The notes below the pieces were generated by a model, which saw only the letters and a list, made by a program, of their open reading frames with translations, had not been told where the DNA came from and did no database searches. This document shows positions 35,683 to 44,863 of a stretch of DNA of 63,815 nt, in pieces. The DNA is taken from positions 1 to 63,815 of the forward strand of contig CAUYTY010000022.1 of the NCBI GenBank assembly GCA_963575655.1, written 5' to 3'. Numbering within the stretch: the stretch's first letter is position 1; each line of letters starts with the position of its first letter. A program made the position numbers and the translations under genes. Source of the stretch: Gammaproteobacteria bacterium. GTDB taxonomy: Bacteria; Pseudomonadota; Gammaproteobacteria; CAIRSR01.

Positions 35683-36831
35683 ATGAGCAAACAATTTTCG
35701 AATAATTCCACTGGACCCTTTCCACGGCGATTTGAGATGGAGGAAACCAACTATCTCCTAGCGCGTTTTCTACACCTCGATATCCCGCTCTTGGTGGGAT
35801 TGTGTCTATTGGCGGGGGTGGGATTGGTGGTGCTTTACAGTGCGGGGGGGCAGGATTCAAACCTGGTGGCGCGTCAACTGTTACGTCTAACCTTGGGTTT
35901 CGCAGCGATGGGGCTATTTGCCCAGATCCCACCCCAGCATTTAGACCGTGCCGCCCCCTGGCTTTATGCCGCAGGTGTTGTACTACTCGTTGGGGTACTT
36001 CTCAAAGGGGACATCGGTAAAGGGGCGCGACGTTGGTTGGATCTCGGAATGGTACGATTCCAGCCGTCCGAGGTCATGAAAGTGGCTATGCCCATGGCTA
36101 TTGCTTGGCTGCTTGCCAATAGCACTTTGCCTCCTCGTTTGTGGCGGTTGGCATTAGCGGCAGTGATGATTTTGCTACCTGTGGCCCTTATCGCCAAGCA
36201 ACCCGATCTTGGTACGGCTCTTTTGGTGGCCAGTGCTGGGGCTTTCACGCTATTCCTCGGTGGCATTCCTTGGTGGTTAATGGGAATTCTGACTGCCAGT
36301 TTTATCGCGTTGGCGCCCGTGGCCTGGCACTTTCTTCACGATTATCAGCGTGCGCGGGTGATGATGTTTCTCAACCCGGAGAGTGACCCGCTAGGTGCGG
36401 GTTATCACATCATTCAATCCAAAATTGCCCTTGGCTCTGGAGGAGTCTATGGTAAGGGGTGGATCAATGGAACTCAGGCCCACCTAGATTTTATCCCCGA
36501 ACGCTCGACTGATTTTATCTTCGCCGTCTTTGGCGAGGAATTCGGGCTAATGGGGGCAATTTTGCTGATGATCCTCTATCTATTTGTTATCGCTCGTGGG
36601 CTGTATATTGCCGCGCAGGCCCAAGGTACCTTTGCTCGATTACTGGCGGGGAGTATTACGCTTACCTTCTTTGTGTACATCTTCGTCAATCTTGGGATGG
36701 TCTCGGGCCTATTACCGGTGGTAGGAATTCCGTTGCCGCTGATTTCCTATGGAGGTACCTCATTGGTAACGCTGATGGCTGCCTTCGGGATTCTCATGTC
36801 AATCGGAACCCATCGTCGCCCGATAGGGTGA
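35683..36831 (+). CDS. rodA: peptidoglycan glycosyltransferase RodA (SEDS)
   Basis: Inner-membrane SEDS protein that polymerises lipid II during cell elongation. It has about ten membrane helices. The motifs are VLYSAGGQD near the first helix, KGARRWLDLG...QPSEVMK, KQPDLGTALL, QSKIALGSGG...WINGTQ and ERSTDFIFAVFGEEFG, then PLPLISYGG. Length is 382 residues with the ATG at 35683, or 364 with the ATG at 35737 (MEETNYLLAR). The usual upstream partner mrdA (PBP2) is absent, and the gene instead starts 16 bp after the EAL protein. A terminator follows at 36868. Confidence 0.95.
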   Translation: MSKQFSNNSTGPFPRRFEMEETNYLLARFLHLDIPLLVGLCLLAGVGLVVLYSAGGQDSNLVARQLLRLTLGFAAMGLFAQIPPQHLDRAAPWLYAAGVVLLVGVLLKGDIGKGARRWLDLGMVRFQPSEVMKVAMPMAIAWLLANSTLPPRLWRLALAAVMILLPVALIAKQPDLGTALLVASAGAFTLFLGGIPWWLMGILTASFIALAPVAWHFLHDYQRARVMMFLNPESDPLGAGYHIIQSKIALGSGGVYGKGWINGTQAHLDFIPERSTDFIFAVFGEEFGLMGAILLMILYLFVIARGLYIAAQAQGTFARLLAGSITLTFFVYIFVNLGMVSGLLPVVGIPLPLISYGGTSLVTLMAAFGILMSIGTHRRPIG

Positions 36832-36867
36832 AAATGTTTTTTGCTTACCCATTGATTGTGTTGATTC

Positions 36868-36907
36868 CTGGTGTGTAGAAGATGAATTCGTTGACACACC
36901 AGTTTTT
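36868..36907 (+). terminator. rho-independent terminator after rodA
   Basis: The stem ctggtgtgt (36868-36876) pairs with acacaccag (36894-36902) across a 17-base loop, followed by ttttt. It separates rodA from the convergent kinase gene. Confidence 0.75.
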
Positions 36908-36918
36908 CGGGAAACGAC

Positions 36919-38973
36919 TTAATCATGAGCTACGCGGAAACCGAGATTACTATATCGGACCTCGGGCGAATACCGATAACGATCTGCCACCCGCACCCAC
37001 CACGGCCCGTTGTACCAGGAATTGCCACGTAACACACGCCGACCGTTAGTAGAATTACTGCTTGAGCAGCGCTGCTCTTCTCCAGAATACCTCTCTTGAT
37101 ACTCCGAACAAGTCCATTCCCAGACGTTACCAAGTATGTCATACAGACCGAAGCCATTTGGTTGAAAGCTACCTACTGGTGCGCTGAAAAAGTATTCATC
37201 ACTACACTCATGTCTCTCAATCCAAGAGTAATTGTTGGGTCCTTTGGTTTGGTCCGCAACGTTGGCGTACTGGCAGGTGCTATTCAGATTTTCGCCCCAA
37301 TACCAAGCCGTTGTTGTTCCCGCCCGTGCCGCATATTCCCACTCGGCCTCGGTTGGTAACCGATAAGGCTTGGCGGTACGCTTTGCCAGCCATCGGATAT
37401 ATGCTTGGGCGTCATTCCAATTAACGCATGCTACGGGATTGCGATCAGTCTGTGAAAATCCAGGCCTATCCCAATACCCGTCGGCTTGAAACACCCACTG
37501 ATTATTGGAAACATCCCACTCAAAACACCCCGCCTCGATGTGATAACCACTACTAGATACAAATGCACGAAATTCGCCAACGGTTACTTCGTATTTTCCC
37601 AAGGTAAATGCCCTGATATTTACCCGATGCAGTGGACCTTCATCGTTATCACGTTCTCGCTCGGCTGTCGGCGATCCCATAAGAAAATTACCTACGGGGA
37701 TCGATATCATTTCTGGCTCGAACGACTGTTGGTTTTTTGAAGTCGGTGGTCCTAGCGTTGATGTTAACGATAGCTTTTCACTGTCTTCTGCTGAGGGGAG
37801 AGGTTGAGATTTTGAATGTCCCGCGTCGACCAGGTAACCCATTACCAAAACACCGGCCCAGCCCATCAGCACCATTCCCAACAAGATACCGAACCAGGTC
37901 AGTATCGACTTTGTCAGGCGAGTAGAAAGTTGTCCCCTTGAGTTTTCTACGATAGCTTCTTTTCTCTCCGCGCTCAGAGTGGGTGAGGTAATATTTTTAT
38001 CCCCAAGCAATTCATATTTCCATTCGCTCACTGTCCTTGGTCGATCGCTCTCTGATATTCTTAGGGCATGTTCAATTGCCAATAAAAAGTGTTTCCGATA
38101 TTTTCCTTTACCAATCTCGAGTAGCGACGGTAGTGGATCCGGACGTTGAGCGCCGGTGGCGATCATGCGCTCGATGGAGGAGGGTGGCTTTTTTCCGGTT
38201 ATCGCATAATAGATAACTGCCCCCATGGAGAAAATATCGCTCCAAGGTCCTTGTCTTTTATTGTCTTGGTAACTTTGTTCAATGGGGGAATATCCCGGGG
38301 TCAATACTATGGTCATCGCTGGCGAGTGCACCCCCATGGCCTGCCGGGTTGCCCCGAAATCTAGCAGGATCGGCCGACCATCCTGGCAGATAAGAATATT
38401 GTCCGGTTTTATGTCGCGGTGTAGATATCCTGCGCGATGCATTACTTCTAAACCATCGAGTAGCGGCAGCACCACTTTCAGCAATTCCGACTCAGTCATC
38501 ATTGGATGATTGCTTAGATAGGTCTTTAAGTTTTCTCCCTCTATAAACGGCATCACCATGTATACTGTACCGAGGGCCTCAAAGAAATATAAGACAGGAA
38601 CAATATTTTCGTGATCAAATTTGGCCAGGGTCAATACTTCTTTACGGAAGCGATCCAGTCCCCACTCAAATTGGTGGATATCTTCTGCCGTTGAGCTTTT
38701 GGCGCGTATCTGTCCGTTCTTTTCCCGTATCGCTACGGTTTTGGGAAAATATTCTTTGATTGCCACAAGAGTTTGGTCATTGAGATTCTTGGCGAGATAG
38801 GTGATTCCAAATCCGCCCTGTCCAAGTACTCGTTCAATTTGGTAGTTCAAAATAACGGCGCCAATCGACAAGCAATCTTTGTATGTTTTTAGCATTTCGA
38901 CATTCTCGATACCAGAATATGAGAATAACTCAAATGTAACTGCTGACGTCCGTCCCGCAGGGTAACTATTCAC
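36919..38973 (-). CDS. Ser/Thr protein kinase fused to formylglycine-generating-enzyme-like domain
   Basis: The 684-residue fusion has a kinase domain (about 42-315): P-loop GQGGFG, Lys in VAIKEYF, catalytic HRDIKPDNIL and DFGATR. A membrane segment follows (about 357-380, ILTWFGILLGMVLMGWAGVLVMGYL), then an extracytoplasmic FGE/SUMF1-type domain (about 418-682: IPVGNFLMGS, PYRLPTEAEWEYAARAG, GLYDILGNVWEWT). The ATG at 38895 (MLKTYKDC) is an alternative start, which would remove 26 residues. The C-terminal 40 residues read VLRGNSWYNGPWWVRVADRY and then the family end LGFRVA, with Tyr, Trp and Ser where related proteins have Asn-rich repeats. This resembles the variable region of diversity-generating retroelements. 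Probably a sensor or surface-signalling protein. Confidence 0.88.
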   Translation of the reverse strand: MNSYPAGRTSAVTFELFSYSGIENVEMLKTYKDCLSIGAVILNYQIERVLGQGGFGITYLAKNLNDQTLVAIKEYFPKTVAIREKNGQIRAKSSTAEDIHQFEWGLDRFRKEVLTLAKFDHENIVPVLYFFEALGTVYMVMPFIEGENLKTYLSNHPMMTESELLKVVLPLLDGLEVMHRAGYLHRDIKPDNILICQDGRPILLDFGATRQAMGVHSPAMTIVLTPGYSPIEQSYQDNKRQGPWSDIFSMGAVIYYAITGKKPPSSIERMIATGAQRPDPLPSLLEIGKGKYRKHFLLAIEHALRISESDRPRTVSEWKYELLGDKNITSPTLSAERKEAIVENSRGQLSTRLTKSILTWFGILLGMVLMGWAGVLVMGYLVDAGHSKSQPLPSAEDSEKLSLTSTLGPPTSKNQQSFEPEMISIPVGNFLMGSPTAERERDNDEGPLHRVNIRAFTLGKYEVTVGEFRAFVSSSGYHIEAGCFEWDVSNNQWVFQADGYWDRPGFSQTDRNPVACVNWNDAQAYIRWLAKRTAKPYRLPTEAEWEYAARAGTTTAWYWGENLNSTCQYANVADQTKGPNNYSWIERHECSDEYFFSAPVGSFQPNGFGLYDILGNVWEWTCSEYQERYSGEEQRCSSSNSTNGRRVLRGNSWYNGPWWVRVADRYRYSPEVRYSNLGFRVAHD

Positions 38974-39012
38974 ACCCCCTCCCGTTGGGAGGGGGAATGA
39001 TTACTGCGCGGG
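38954..39012. repeat. palindromic repeat, family 2
   Basis: Arms cccgcagggtaactattcac and gaatgattactgcgcggg pair imperfectly around accccctcccgttgggaggggg. It overlaps the first codons of the long form of the kinase gene, which favours the shorter start at 38895. Confidence 0.7.
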
Positions 39013-39152
39013 AAGGTGGGCGATTGTCTTCGGATTGGTCTTAGGGATTAGACATTATCGGAAGCTATGAGCTTTGCTTGGGAATCGCGGTCATTTTTCG
39101 CGGCACAAGGATGGAGGCGACGCTAGCGTTTCCTGGGGGGGCGATTAGCTTT

Positions 39153-40256
39153 TTATTTGTTGATATTGAGGATTTGCAAAAGTTTCGGGGTAATTGCGTC
39201 AAGGGGTAGCAATGTAGTTACCGCGTCGAGTTGTACTGCAGCGGCGGGCATTCCGTACACTACGGCGGTCGAGGCATCCTCTGCGATGGTATAACCGCCT
39301 GCTTTACGCATCGCCAATAGACCACGCGCGCCATCATCTCCCATGCCGGTTAACAGAACCCCAATGCCACGGCTTCCTAAACTCGCCGCCATACTTTCAA
39401 ATAGAATTGTACCGGAGGGACGTTGGGCGCTGACAGGTCGGTCATGGTGGAGGGACAATAATCCATCCATGCCCACCCGGAGATGGACATTGGCGCCCGC
39501 TACATAGATGTGCCCAGGGAGAGGAAATTCACCGTGGCGAGCGATGGACACTGGTAATGGTACTAGGCCATCGAGCCAAGAGGAAAAGCCGGTGACAAAG
39601 TCGGCACCAATATGTTGAACGACGCATACCGGCAATGGAAAATTGCTTGGCAATGCCCCCAATACTTTGACCAACGCATTGGGTCCGCCCGTAGAGGCAA
39701 CTACGCCAAGAATTCGATCTGAAGATTTTACTTCCGGGGCTAGCGGTGGCATCGATTCAGTAAATTCAGTAAATTGATTAACGGCACGCGGCTGAGACCG
39801 GGAAGAGGTCATCTCATCGCGACCAAAACGCTGACGCACCACTTTAACCTGACTCATGATGTAGAGCTGGGTGCAGATTTGGTCAGCCATTCGTTCGTAA
39901 TCGGCGTGGCGGGTGCCGACGGGTTTTTCTACGACGCTGAGGGCGCCAGCGCGCAATGCATTCATCGAGAGGTCGAGGGTATCGTCTTCAAATGCTGAGG
40001 CGATTACGACAATTGGCGTGGGACGCTCACTCATGATACGCCGCGTCGTCTCAAAACCGTTCATACCTGGCAGACGGATATCCATTGAGATAACGTCGGG
40101 CGCCAGATGATGGAGCAAGGGAATTGCCTGTTCGCCGCTGACCGCAGTCCCGACCAATTCCAGACGCGGGTCGCACTCAATCAGGTGCGACAGGAGTATG
40201 CGGATTACCTCAGAGTCTTCAACCATTAATACGCGGACTTTGCCGGTCGGTTTCAT
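39153..40256 (-). CDS. cheB: chemotaxis methylesterase CheB (module 2)
   Basis: The 367-residue product has a receiver domain (phospho-acceptor Asp59 in SMDIRLPG), a linker of about 60 residues, and a C-terminal CheB domain with active-site motifs ASTGGPN, VCVVQHI and LLTGMGDDGARG. It is a paralogue of the CheB at 22322. The start overlaps the end of cheA by 4 bp (ATGA). It differs from module 1 in a longer linker and a lower-identity receiver. Confidence 0.94.
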   Translation of the reverse strand: MKPTGKVRVLMVEDSEVIRILLSHLIECDPRLELVGTAVSGEQAIPLLHHLAPDVISMDIRLPGMNGFETTRRIMSERPTPIVVIASAFEDDTLDLSMNALRAGALSVVEKPVGTRHADYERMADQICTQLYIMSQVKVVRQRFGRDEMTSSRSQPRAVNQFTEFTESMPPLAPEVKSSDRILGVVASTGGPNALVKVLGALPSNFPLPVCVVQHIGADFVTGFSSWLDGLVPLPVSIARHGEFPLPGHIYVAGANVHLRVGMDGLLSLHHDRPVSAQRPSGTILFESMAASLGSRGIGVLLTGMGDDGARGLLAMRKAGGYTIAEDASTAVVYGMPAAAVQLDAVTTLLPLDAITPKLLQILNINK

Positions 40257-42685
40257 AGCAGTTGCTCGATCGTGGCCAGCAATTCGTCTTGATCGAAACG
40301 GTGCTTGACGATGTAGGCATCGGCGCCAAGGTCAAGCCCATGTTGGATCTCGTCGGGATGGTCGTGCGAGGTGACCAGAATGACCGGAATTTTACGCAAG
40401 GATGGGTCCTGTTTTAGTGTTTGGAGCAGCGCTAGGCCGTTCATACGTGGCATCTCGACATCGCTGATCACGAGATCCGCCGGGAGGCGTCGCAATTCGT
40501 CGAGGGCATTCTGTCCGTCTACCGCCAAACGGACGCGGAAGCCTCTGGTTTCCAGGATGCCTTTTTCGAGGGTACGGGTGGTTACTGAGTCGTCGACGAC
40601 GAGGATGGTCCGTGGGGCGGGCGCGGTTGGTCCGGTCGCGGGCAGCCGGAGACCGGTTCCTCCCTCCTCAGCCAAGGTCTCGGCCAATACGGTCGGGTCT
40701 AGCGCAAAGGCGACGGTCCCAGTGTCGAGGAGAAAGGTACCCAAAACCGACCGGTCACTACCCTTGAGTGGGTCATTGAGCAGACACTCACGGACCTGAA
40801 GCAAGGTATCAACGACAATGGCCAGGCGACGTTCACCAACCCGCAGTAGTACCACCCACAATGACCCGCTGTGTCCGACATCGACGACTTCGGTTCCACC
40901 TAACAGTCGACTGAGGGCGATCAGTGGTACTGATTGGTCGGTCATCGCCAGGGCAGGTCGGCCCTCAACCGTGACCACTTCTTTTGGTGATAGCCGGTAC
41001 AGGTGATCAACCGTATAACTTGGTAAGCCATAGACTTGGCCACGGCAAGTGACGAGTAGCAGGTGCTGGAACGATACGGTCAACGGCGCGGATACCTCAA
41101 CCTGGGTACCGCCACTGGGACTCGTTCGCAGCTCAAGCCCGCCCCCGAGTCGAGTCACAGCCTCGTGCAGTACCGACAGGCCAACTCCGCGACCGGACAG
41201 TGTATCTACGGTGGTTGCTGTGGAAAAACCGGGCCGCAATAGCAGTCGGTGCAGAAATTCGCGTGATGCGGTCGGTGCGGTTGCCGCGCTCAATAGACCG
41301 CGCGCAATGGCTACCTCGACGATACGCTGATAGTTGATGCCACGCCCATCATCGCTAACCGTCACGACCAGTCGACCACCACGAGCCACGAGGTCCATGC
41401 GGATGTGGGCCTCCGCTGATTTGCCGTGCTCGGTACGCTCGCTAGGCGGTTCAATACCGTGACTGACCGCGTTACGCAGTACGTGCATCACCGGGTCCTT
41501 TAGCATCTGCAGTACCAATCGATCTGCCTCGACCTCAAGCCCCTGAACCTGAACATCGACCCGCTTACCCTGATCGCGGGCCAGATCCCGCACCATCTTG
41601 CGAAACCCACCGAATAGATGTTCGGCCGGCACCATGCGCGCCTTTTGTACATCGGCCTGTAGACGTTCGGCGAGTTGGCGTAGGGTCCAGGTACCACGTT
41701 CCGACGCCTTGCCGATCTCGGTACTCAGGTGGGTCAATCTACCTACCTGCGTCGCTGTTGCCTCGAGGTGGGGGACGATGCGCGCCAACGACGGTGTAGC
41801 TGCGGCCTGACGTAGCGCCAGCCGATTGATCCGACGGAACTGCTCCAAATCGTGGAGCGTGTCGCGCAACGTGCTTTGCAGTCCACGCATTTGGGGGCCG
41901 ATAAGACCGGAATGTTGTGCCAACTCTGCGGTTAATTCGCCGCTGGTCCGTAGCAATTGATCGAGACTTGCCGCTGGGATGCGCACTGTTTCCTCGGACG
42001 CCATCACCACTGGTAATGAGGGAATCGGGGCGGCTGATTCGGGATCTGAGGCGGTTGGCGGTGTTACGGGAGCGGTAGTACTTGGCGCGGGGCTGACCTC
42101 CGCATCGTTTGCGTTTTTTTCGCGGTGAGGTCCATGCCCATCTGTAGGGGAGGGGAGGGGTGTGGGCGCACCAATAATGAGTGACCCATGGGGCGATTTC
42201 CGTGGCGTCTCTGGTGAAGGGGCGTGATCGGTGGGGCGGGTTGCGTGCCGCGCATCTCCTGTGGTGGCGACGTTTTTTTCGTCAACGCGCCCCTCGGGTT
42301 TTGGTAGTGCAGCGGTAAGTACGAGGTCCAACGCGCTCAGGTCTGGGGGCAGGGGGGTAGTACCGCCCGCAACGGCCAGGTCTTCGATGTAGTCGAGGGT
42401 CTGGTGGATGACCCCGAGGAGGGTGCCATCCAAGATCGTCTCTTTTTTCTGTAACCGAATGAATAGTGTTTCGAGTCGATGGGCCAGCGTTTCGATGGGG
42501 CGAAGGTCAACGGCACGCGCGGCCCCTTTTAGGCTATGGGCGCGACGACAGATCTCGACCAGATCGGCTTCTCTCACCAATGCGATGGGTTCGGTCGTAG
42601 CCGGAAGCAGTTTGCGGATGGCCGCCAGGTGTTCGCGATGCTCAACCTCGAATGCAGCCTGCAACCGTTGGCGAATGTCCTTCAC
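40253..42685 (-). CDS. cheA: hybrid chemotaxis histidine kinase CheA-REC (module 2)
   Basis: The 810-residue product has the HPt domain (His50 in RRAHSLKGAARAV), a long Pro/Thr/Ala-rich linker (about 130-230), a dimerisation region, HATPase domain (N-box VLRNAVSHGIE, G1 VSDDGRGINY, G2 SGRGVGLSVL), CheW-like domain and a complete receiver domain (VISDVEMPRMNG, ending IVKHRFDQDELLATIEQLL). The complete receiver shows how module 1 looked before its amber codon. The cheA-cheB pair is transcribed alone, without MCP, cheW or cheR nearby. Confidence 0.94.
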   Translation of the reverse strand: MKDIRQRLQAAFEVEHREHLAAIRKLLPATTEPIALVREADLVEICRRAHSLKGAARAVDLRPIETLAHRLETLFIRLQKKETILDGTLLGVIHQTLDYIEDLAVAGGTTPLPPDLSALDLVLTAALPKPEGRVDEKNVATTGDARHATRPTDHAPSPETPRKSPHGSLIIGAPTPLPSPTDGHGPHREKNANDAEVSPAPSTTAPVTPPTASDPESAAPIPSLPVVMASEETVRIPAASLDQLLRTSGELTAELAQHSGLIGPQMRGLQSTLRDTLHDLEQFRRINRLALRQAAATPSLARIVPHLEATATQVGRLTHLSTEIGKASERGTWTLRQLAERLQADVQKARMVPAEHLFGGFRKMVRDLARDQGKRVDVQVQGLEVEADRLVLQMLKDPVMHVLRNAVSHGIEPPSERTEHGKSAEAHIRMDLVARGGRLVVTVSDDGRGINYQRIVEVAIARGLLSAATAPTASREFLHRLLLRPGFSTATTVDTLSGRGVGLSVLHEAVTRLGGGLELRTSPSGGTQVEVSAPLTVSFQHLLLVTCRGQVYGLPSYTVDHLYRLSPKEVVTVEGRPALAMTDQSVPLIALSRLLGGTEVVDVGHSGSLWVVLLRVGERRLAIVVDTLLQVRECLLNDPLKGSDRSVLGTFLLDTGTVAFALDPTVLAETLAEEGGTGLRLPATGPTAPAPRTILVVDDSVTTRTLEKGILETRGFRVRLAVDGQNALDELRRLPADLVISDVEMPRMNGLALLQTLKQDPSLRKIPVILVTSHDHPDEIQHGLDLGADAYIVKHRFDQDELLATIEQLL

Positions 42686-42889
42686 AATGAGTACCCGCTG
42701 ATTACGGTATGGGTTAATCGTCGACCGGAGATGTCAAGACTGGTGGCGCCCCCATCGAGTTGATGGGAGAGGGTGACGATTTACTTGTGCGCGAGATGGA
42801 TAGGAGATCCAGCACACAAGTGAATGAATCGCTGGGAAGGTATCATCTCCACAAAGGGTGCTGTCAAGAGGTAATGGTTTGATAATCGC
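42686..42889. other. gene-free interval upstream of cheA module 2
   Basis: No gene seen. An imperfect inverted repeat, atttacttgtgc and gcacacaagtgaat, lies near 42779-42826 and may be regulatory. Confidence 0.4.
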
Positions 42890-43049
42890 TCATGGCGAGA
42901 CTTCCGGGGTGATCAATTTTACATCGGAAAGTAGGATGTGTAGCCGATAACTCATAAACGCCTTACCAGCCACAAATAGATCCGGACGTGGCAACTCGAT
43001 TATTACCAGCCCATGCTCATCTATAGTTTTGTTCAGCGTCTCGACAATC
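42890..43049 (-). pseudogene. VapC-like PIN-domain toxin remnant
   Basis: Reading the minus strand from the IS boundary gives IVETLNKTIDEHGLVIIELP, then RPDLFVAGKAFMSYR and a terminal SDVKLITPEVSP before TGA. LFVAGKAF-x-x-YR is characteristic of PIN-domain VapC toxins just before the conserved LPDFFIGAHA segment, which is deleted here. The 5' end is cut by the IS1-like element. No antitoxin is visible. Non-functional. Confidence 0.6.
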
Positions 43050-44312
43050 GGTGGTGCCTTACGTTGACCTAACCTACGCTACGAAAAAAACATCCTATAA
43101 TTCTGTCAGTTACAAAAAGTAATGCTGTTGTTTTACGAGCGTAGTGCGTATTTTTATTCTCAATTACTTGAGGTTAAAGTGATGGCTACACACCCAATTG
43201 AGGTATTTTGTTGTCGCAACGTAGATTGTCCTGATTTCCGAATTCGCGGCAAAGGAAACTTGCGGTGGCATGGGTGGAGTGGGCATTCTCATCGGATTCG
43301 AGGTATTTATTGCCGTACGTGCAGGAAATATTTTTCGGAACGAAAGGGGAATGTATTTGAGCAAAGTCGTTTACCCGAAGAGAAAGTAGAATCCCTGTTG
43401 GAACATCTGCGTGAAGGATGTGGAGTGCGGCAGACGGCGCGTCTAATTCATGTGAACCAGAATACAGTGACTCGTTACGCACGCTTGGCTGGAAATCACG
43501 CGGTCTTGGTACATGACGAGTTGGTTGCGTTCTCTCCCCAGACAAGGGAAGTACAGTTTGATGAAAAATGGAGTTTTGTATTCAAGAAGGAAGCGAATTG
43601 CACTCCAGAAGGAGAGAACTGCGGGGATAATTGGGATCATATTGCTATTGATGCGGAAAGTCGGTTGGTACTGTCCGTGGTTCCAGGAAAGCGTACGGCG
43701 GAGAATTGTCTCCAACTAGTTGAAGATGTTAGTAAACGTACTAAAGGAAGAACTGATTTGTTACTTACATCCGACGAACACGCCCCTTACCAAACTGCAA
43801 TTGAGAAAGTTTACGCAACCGAAGTGGCACAACCTAAACGACCAGGGCCAGGTCGTCCTCCGAACCCAAAGCGAGTCATGCCAAATGACTTGTGTTATGC
43901 CACCGTTCGTAAAACTCGCAAGAAGGGTCGAGTTGTGGATGTGAAACGAACCGTGGTCTTCGGTACTCTGGAGTTATTGATCCTATGGCTGGCGCGCTCG
44001 ATAGTCAGCTCCTTTATCAATACCGCATTCATCGAACGTCTCAATGCCACCGACCGTGGCCAGAATGCCCGGAAGACCCGTAAGAGTTACCGTTTCTCAA
44101 AGAATTGGGAAATGCACAATGCAATGACATACTTTGTAGCACTCAGCTACAATTTCCGCTGGCCTGTGCGAACACTGCGTATTAAGGATGATCGTGAAAA
44201 ATGGAAAGATCGAACACCAGCCATGGCTGCTGGTCTTACCGATCATGTTTGGACAATTCATGAGTGGATTTCCTTTCCCGCTCTGCCAGTTAGGTCAACG
44301 TAAGACACCACC
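43050..44312 (+). mobile_element. IS1-type insertion element
   Basis: Terminal inverted repeats of about 24 bp with one mismatch bound the element: left starting ggtggtgccttacgttgacc, right ending ggtcaacgtaagacaccacc. The inner 16 bp match perfectly. It is 1263 bp with one transposase gene. A GGTG start resembles IS1. No target duplication is evident: left and right flanks belong to different broken genes, so the surrounding region has been deleted or rearranged. Confidence 0.85.
43182..44303 (+). CDS. IS1-like transposase
   Basis: About 373 residues from the ATG at 43182 (MATHPIEVFCC), with gaggttaaagtg upstream. An N-terminal zinc-binding region (CCRNVDC...CRTCRKYFSERKG) precedes a helix-turn-helix (GVRQTARLIHVNQNTVTRYARL). 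The catalytic acidic residues are in QFDEKWSF, TSDEHAPY and FIERLNATDRGQ. A GPGRPPNPKR tract lies between. It is a full-length, apparently intact IS1-type enzyme made from a single frame, unlike E. coli IS1, which needs a frameshift. Confidence 0.85.
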   Translation: MATHPIEVFCCRNVDCPDFRIRGKGNLRWHGWSGHSHRIRGIYCRTCRKYFSERKGNVFEQSRLPEEKVESLLEHLREGCGVRQTARLIHVNQNTVTRYARLAGNHAVLVHDELVAFSPQTREVQFDEKWSFVFKKEANCTPEGENCGDNWDHIAIDAESRLVLSVVPGKRTAENCLQLVEDVSKRTKGRTDLLLTSDEHAPYQTAIEKVYATEVAQPKRPGPGRPPNPKRVMPNDLCYATVRKTRKKGRVVDVKRTVVFGTLELLILWLARSIVSSFINTAFIERLNATDRGQNARKTRKSYRFSKNWEMHNAMTYFVALSYNFRWPVRTLRIKDDREKWKDRTPAMAAGLTDHVWTIHEWISFPALPVRST

Positions 44313-44313
44313 G

Positions 44314-44493
44314 GATTTCCGTTGGTACGATCTAAGGCACACACGGGCGAACTGGCATGTCCGAGCATGGGACTCCGCTCCATGCGCTAAAGAAACTCGG
44401 CGGTTGGCAATCAATGGAAATGGTGTTGCGATACGCCCACCTTAGGTCGGAACATCTCGCCGAGTACGCGGAGAATATTGCAAAGAGAGCGTA
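44314..44493 (+). pseudogene. tyrosine integrase C-terminal remnant
   Basis: The first frame reads DFRWYDLRHTRANWHV, where R-H are two of the catalytic residues. After a small indel near 44370 the frame changes to HALKKLGGWQSMEMVLRYAH, then LAEYAENIAKRA and stop. The active Tyr lies in RYAHL. It is broken, and its upstream part is replaced by the IS1-like element. It sits 110 bp from the 3' end of tRNA-Lys, a classical integration site. Confidence 0.75.
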
Positions 44494-44560
44494 ATCCTAC
44501 ACCTGATGAATTGTTTACTGTTAAGTAATGTTTTATGGCTATGCTACACATTAGTCACAC

Positions 44561-44595
44561 AAAAAAGCCTAGCGACAAAAAGACGATAGGCTTTT
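44561..44595 (-). terminator. terminator of tRNA-Lys
   Basis: The stem agcctagcg/cgataggct (one mismatch) is flanked by A-runs on the + strand, which become a U-tract in the minus-strand transcript. It lies nine bases past the tRNA 3' end. Confidence 0.8.
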
Positions 44596-44603
44596 GATTC
44601 TAT

Positions 44604-44679
44604 TGGTGGGCCGTGATGGATTCGAACCATCGACCAACGGATTAAAAGTCCGCTGCTCTACCGACTGAGCTAACGGCCC
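44604..44679 (-). tRNA. tRNA-Lys (anticodon TTT)
   Basis: The 76-nt gene folds into a cloverleaf. The acceptor is gggccgt pairing with acggccc, the D-loop is agctcagtcggtagagc, the anticodon arm is gcggacttttaatccgt with anticodon TTT, and the T-arm is gatggttcgaatccatc. CCA is encoded. Its 3' end faces an integrase remnant. Confidence 0.97.
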
Positions 44680-44863
44680 GCTGAGAAGAACGAAGAAGCG
44701 CTATGTTACCTGGTCAACTGGCGATGGCCAAGCAGGGAATACACTGGGAACTTGCTCGAACTGTTTTGTAGGTGACTGATTTTTCTAGAACGGCCTCCGT
44801 CTATTACCAATATTTGTCTTTTCAATCATCGTGTTATACGAATGTTAACATTTAGGGAACGAA

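Noticed and set aside
42779-42826. Terminator upstream of cheA module 2
   Set aside because: The inverted repeat acttgtgc/gcacacaagt lacks a T-run and lies at the wrong side of the gene. It may be regulatory at best.
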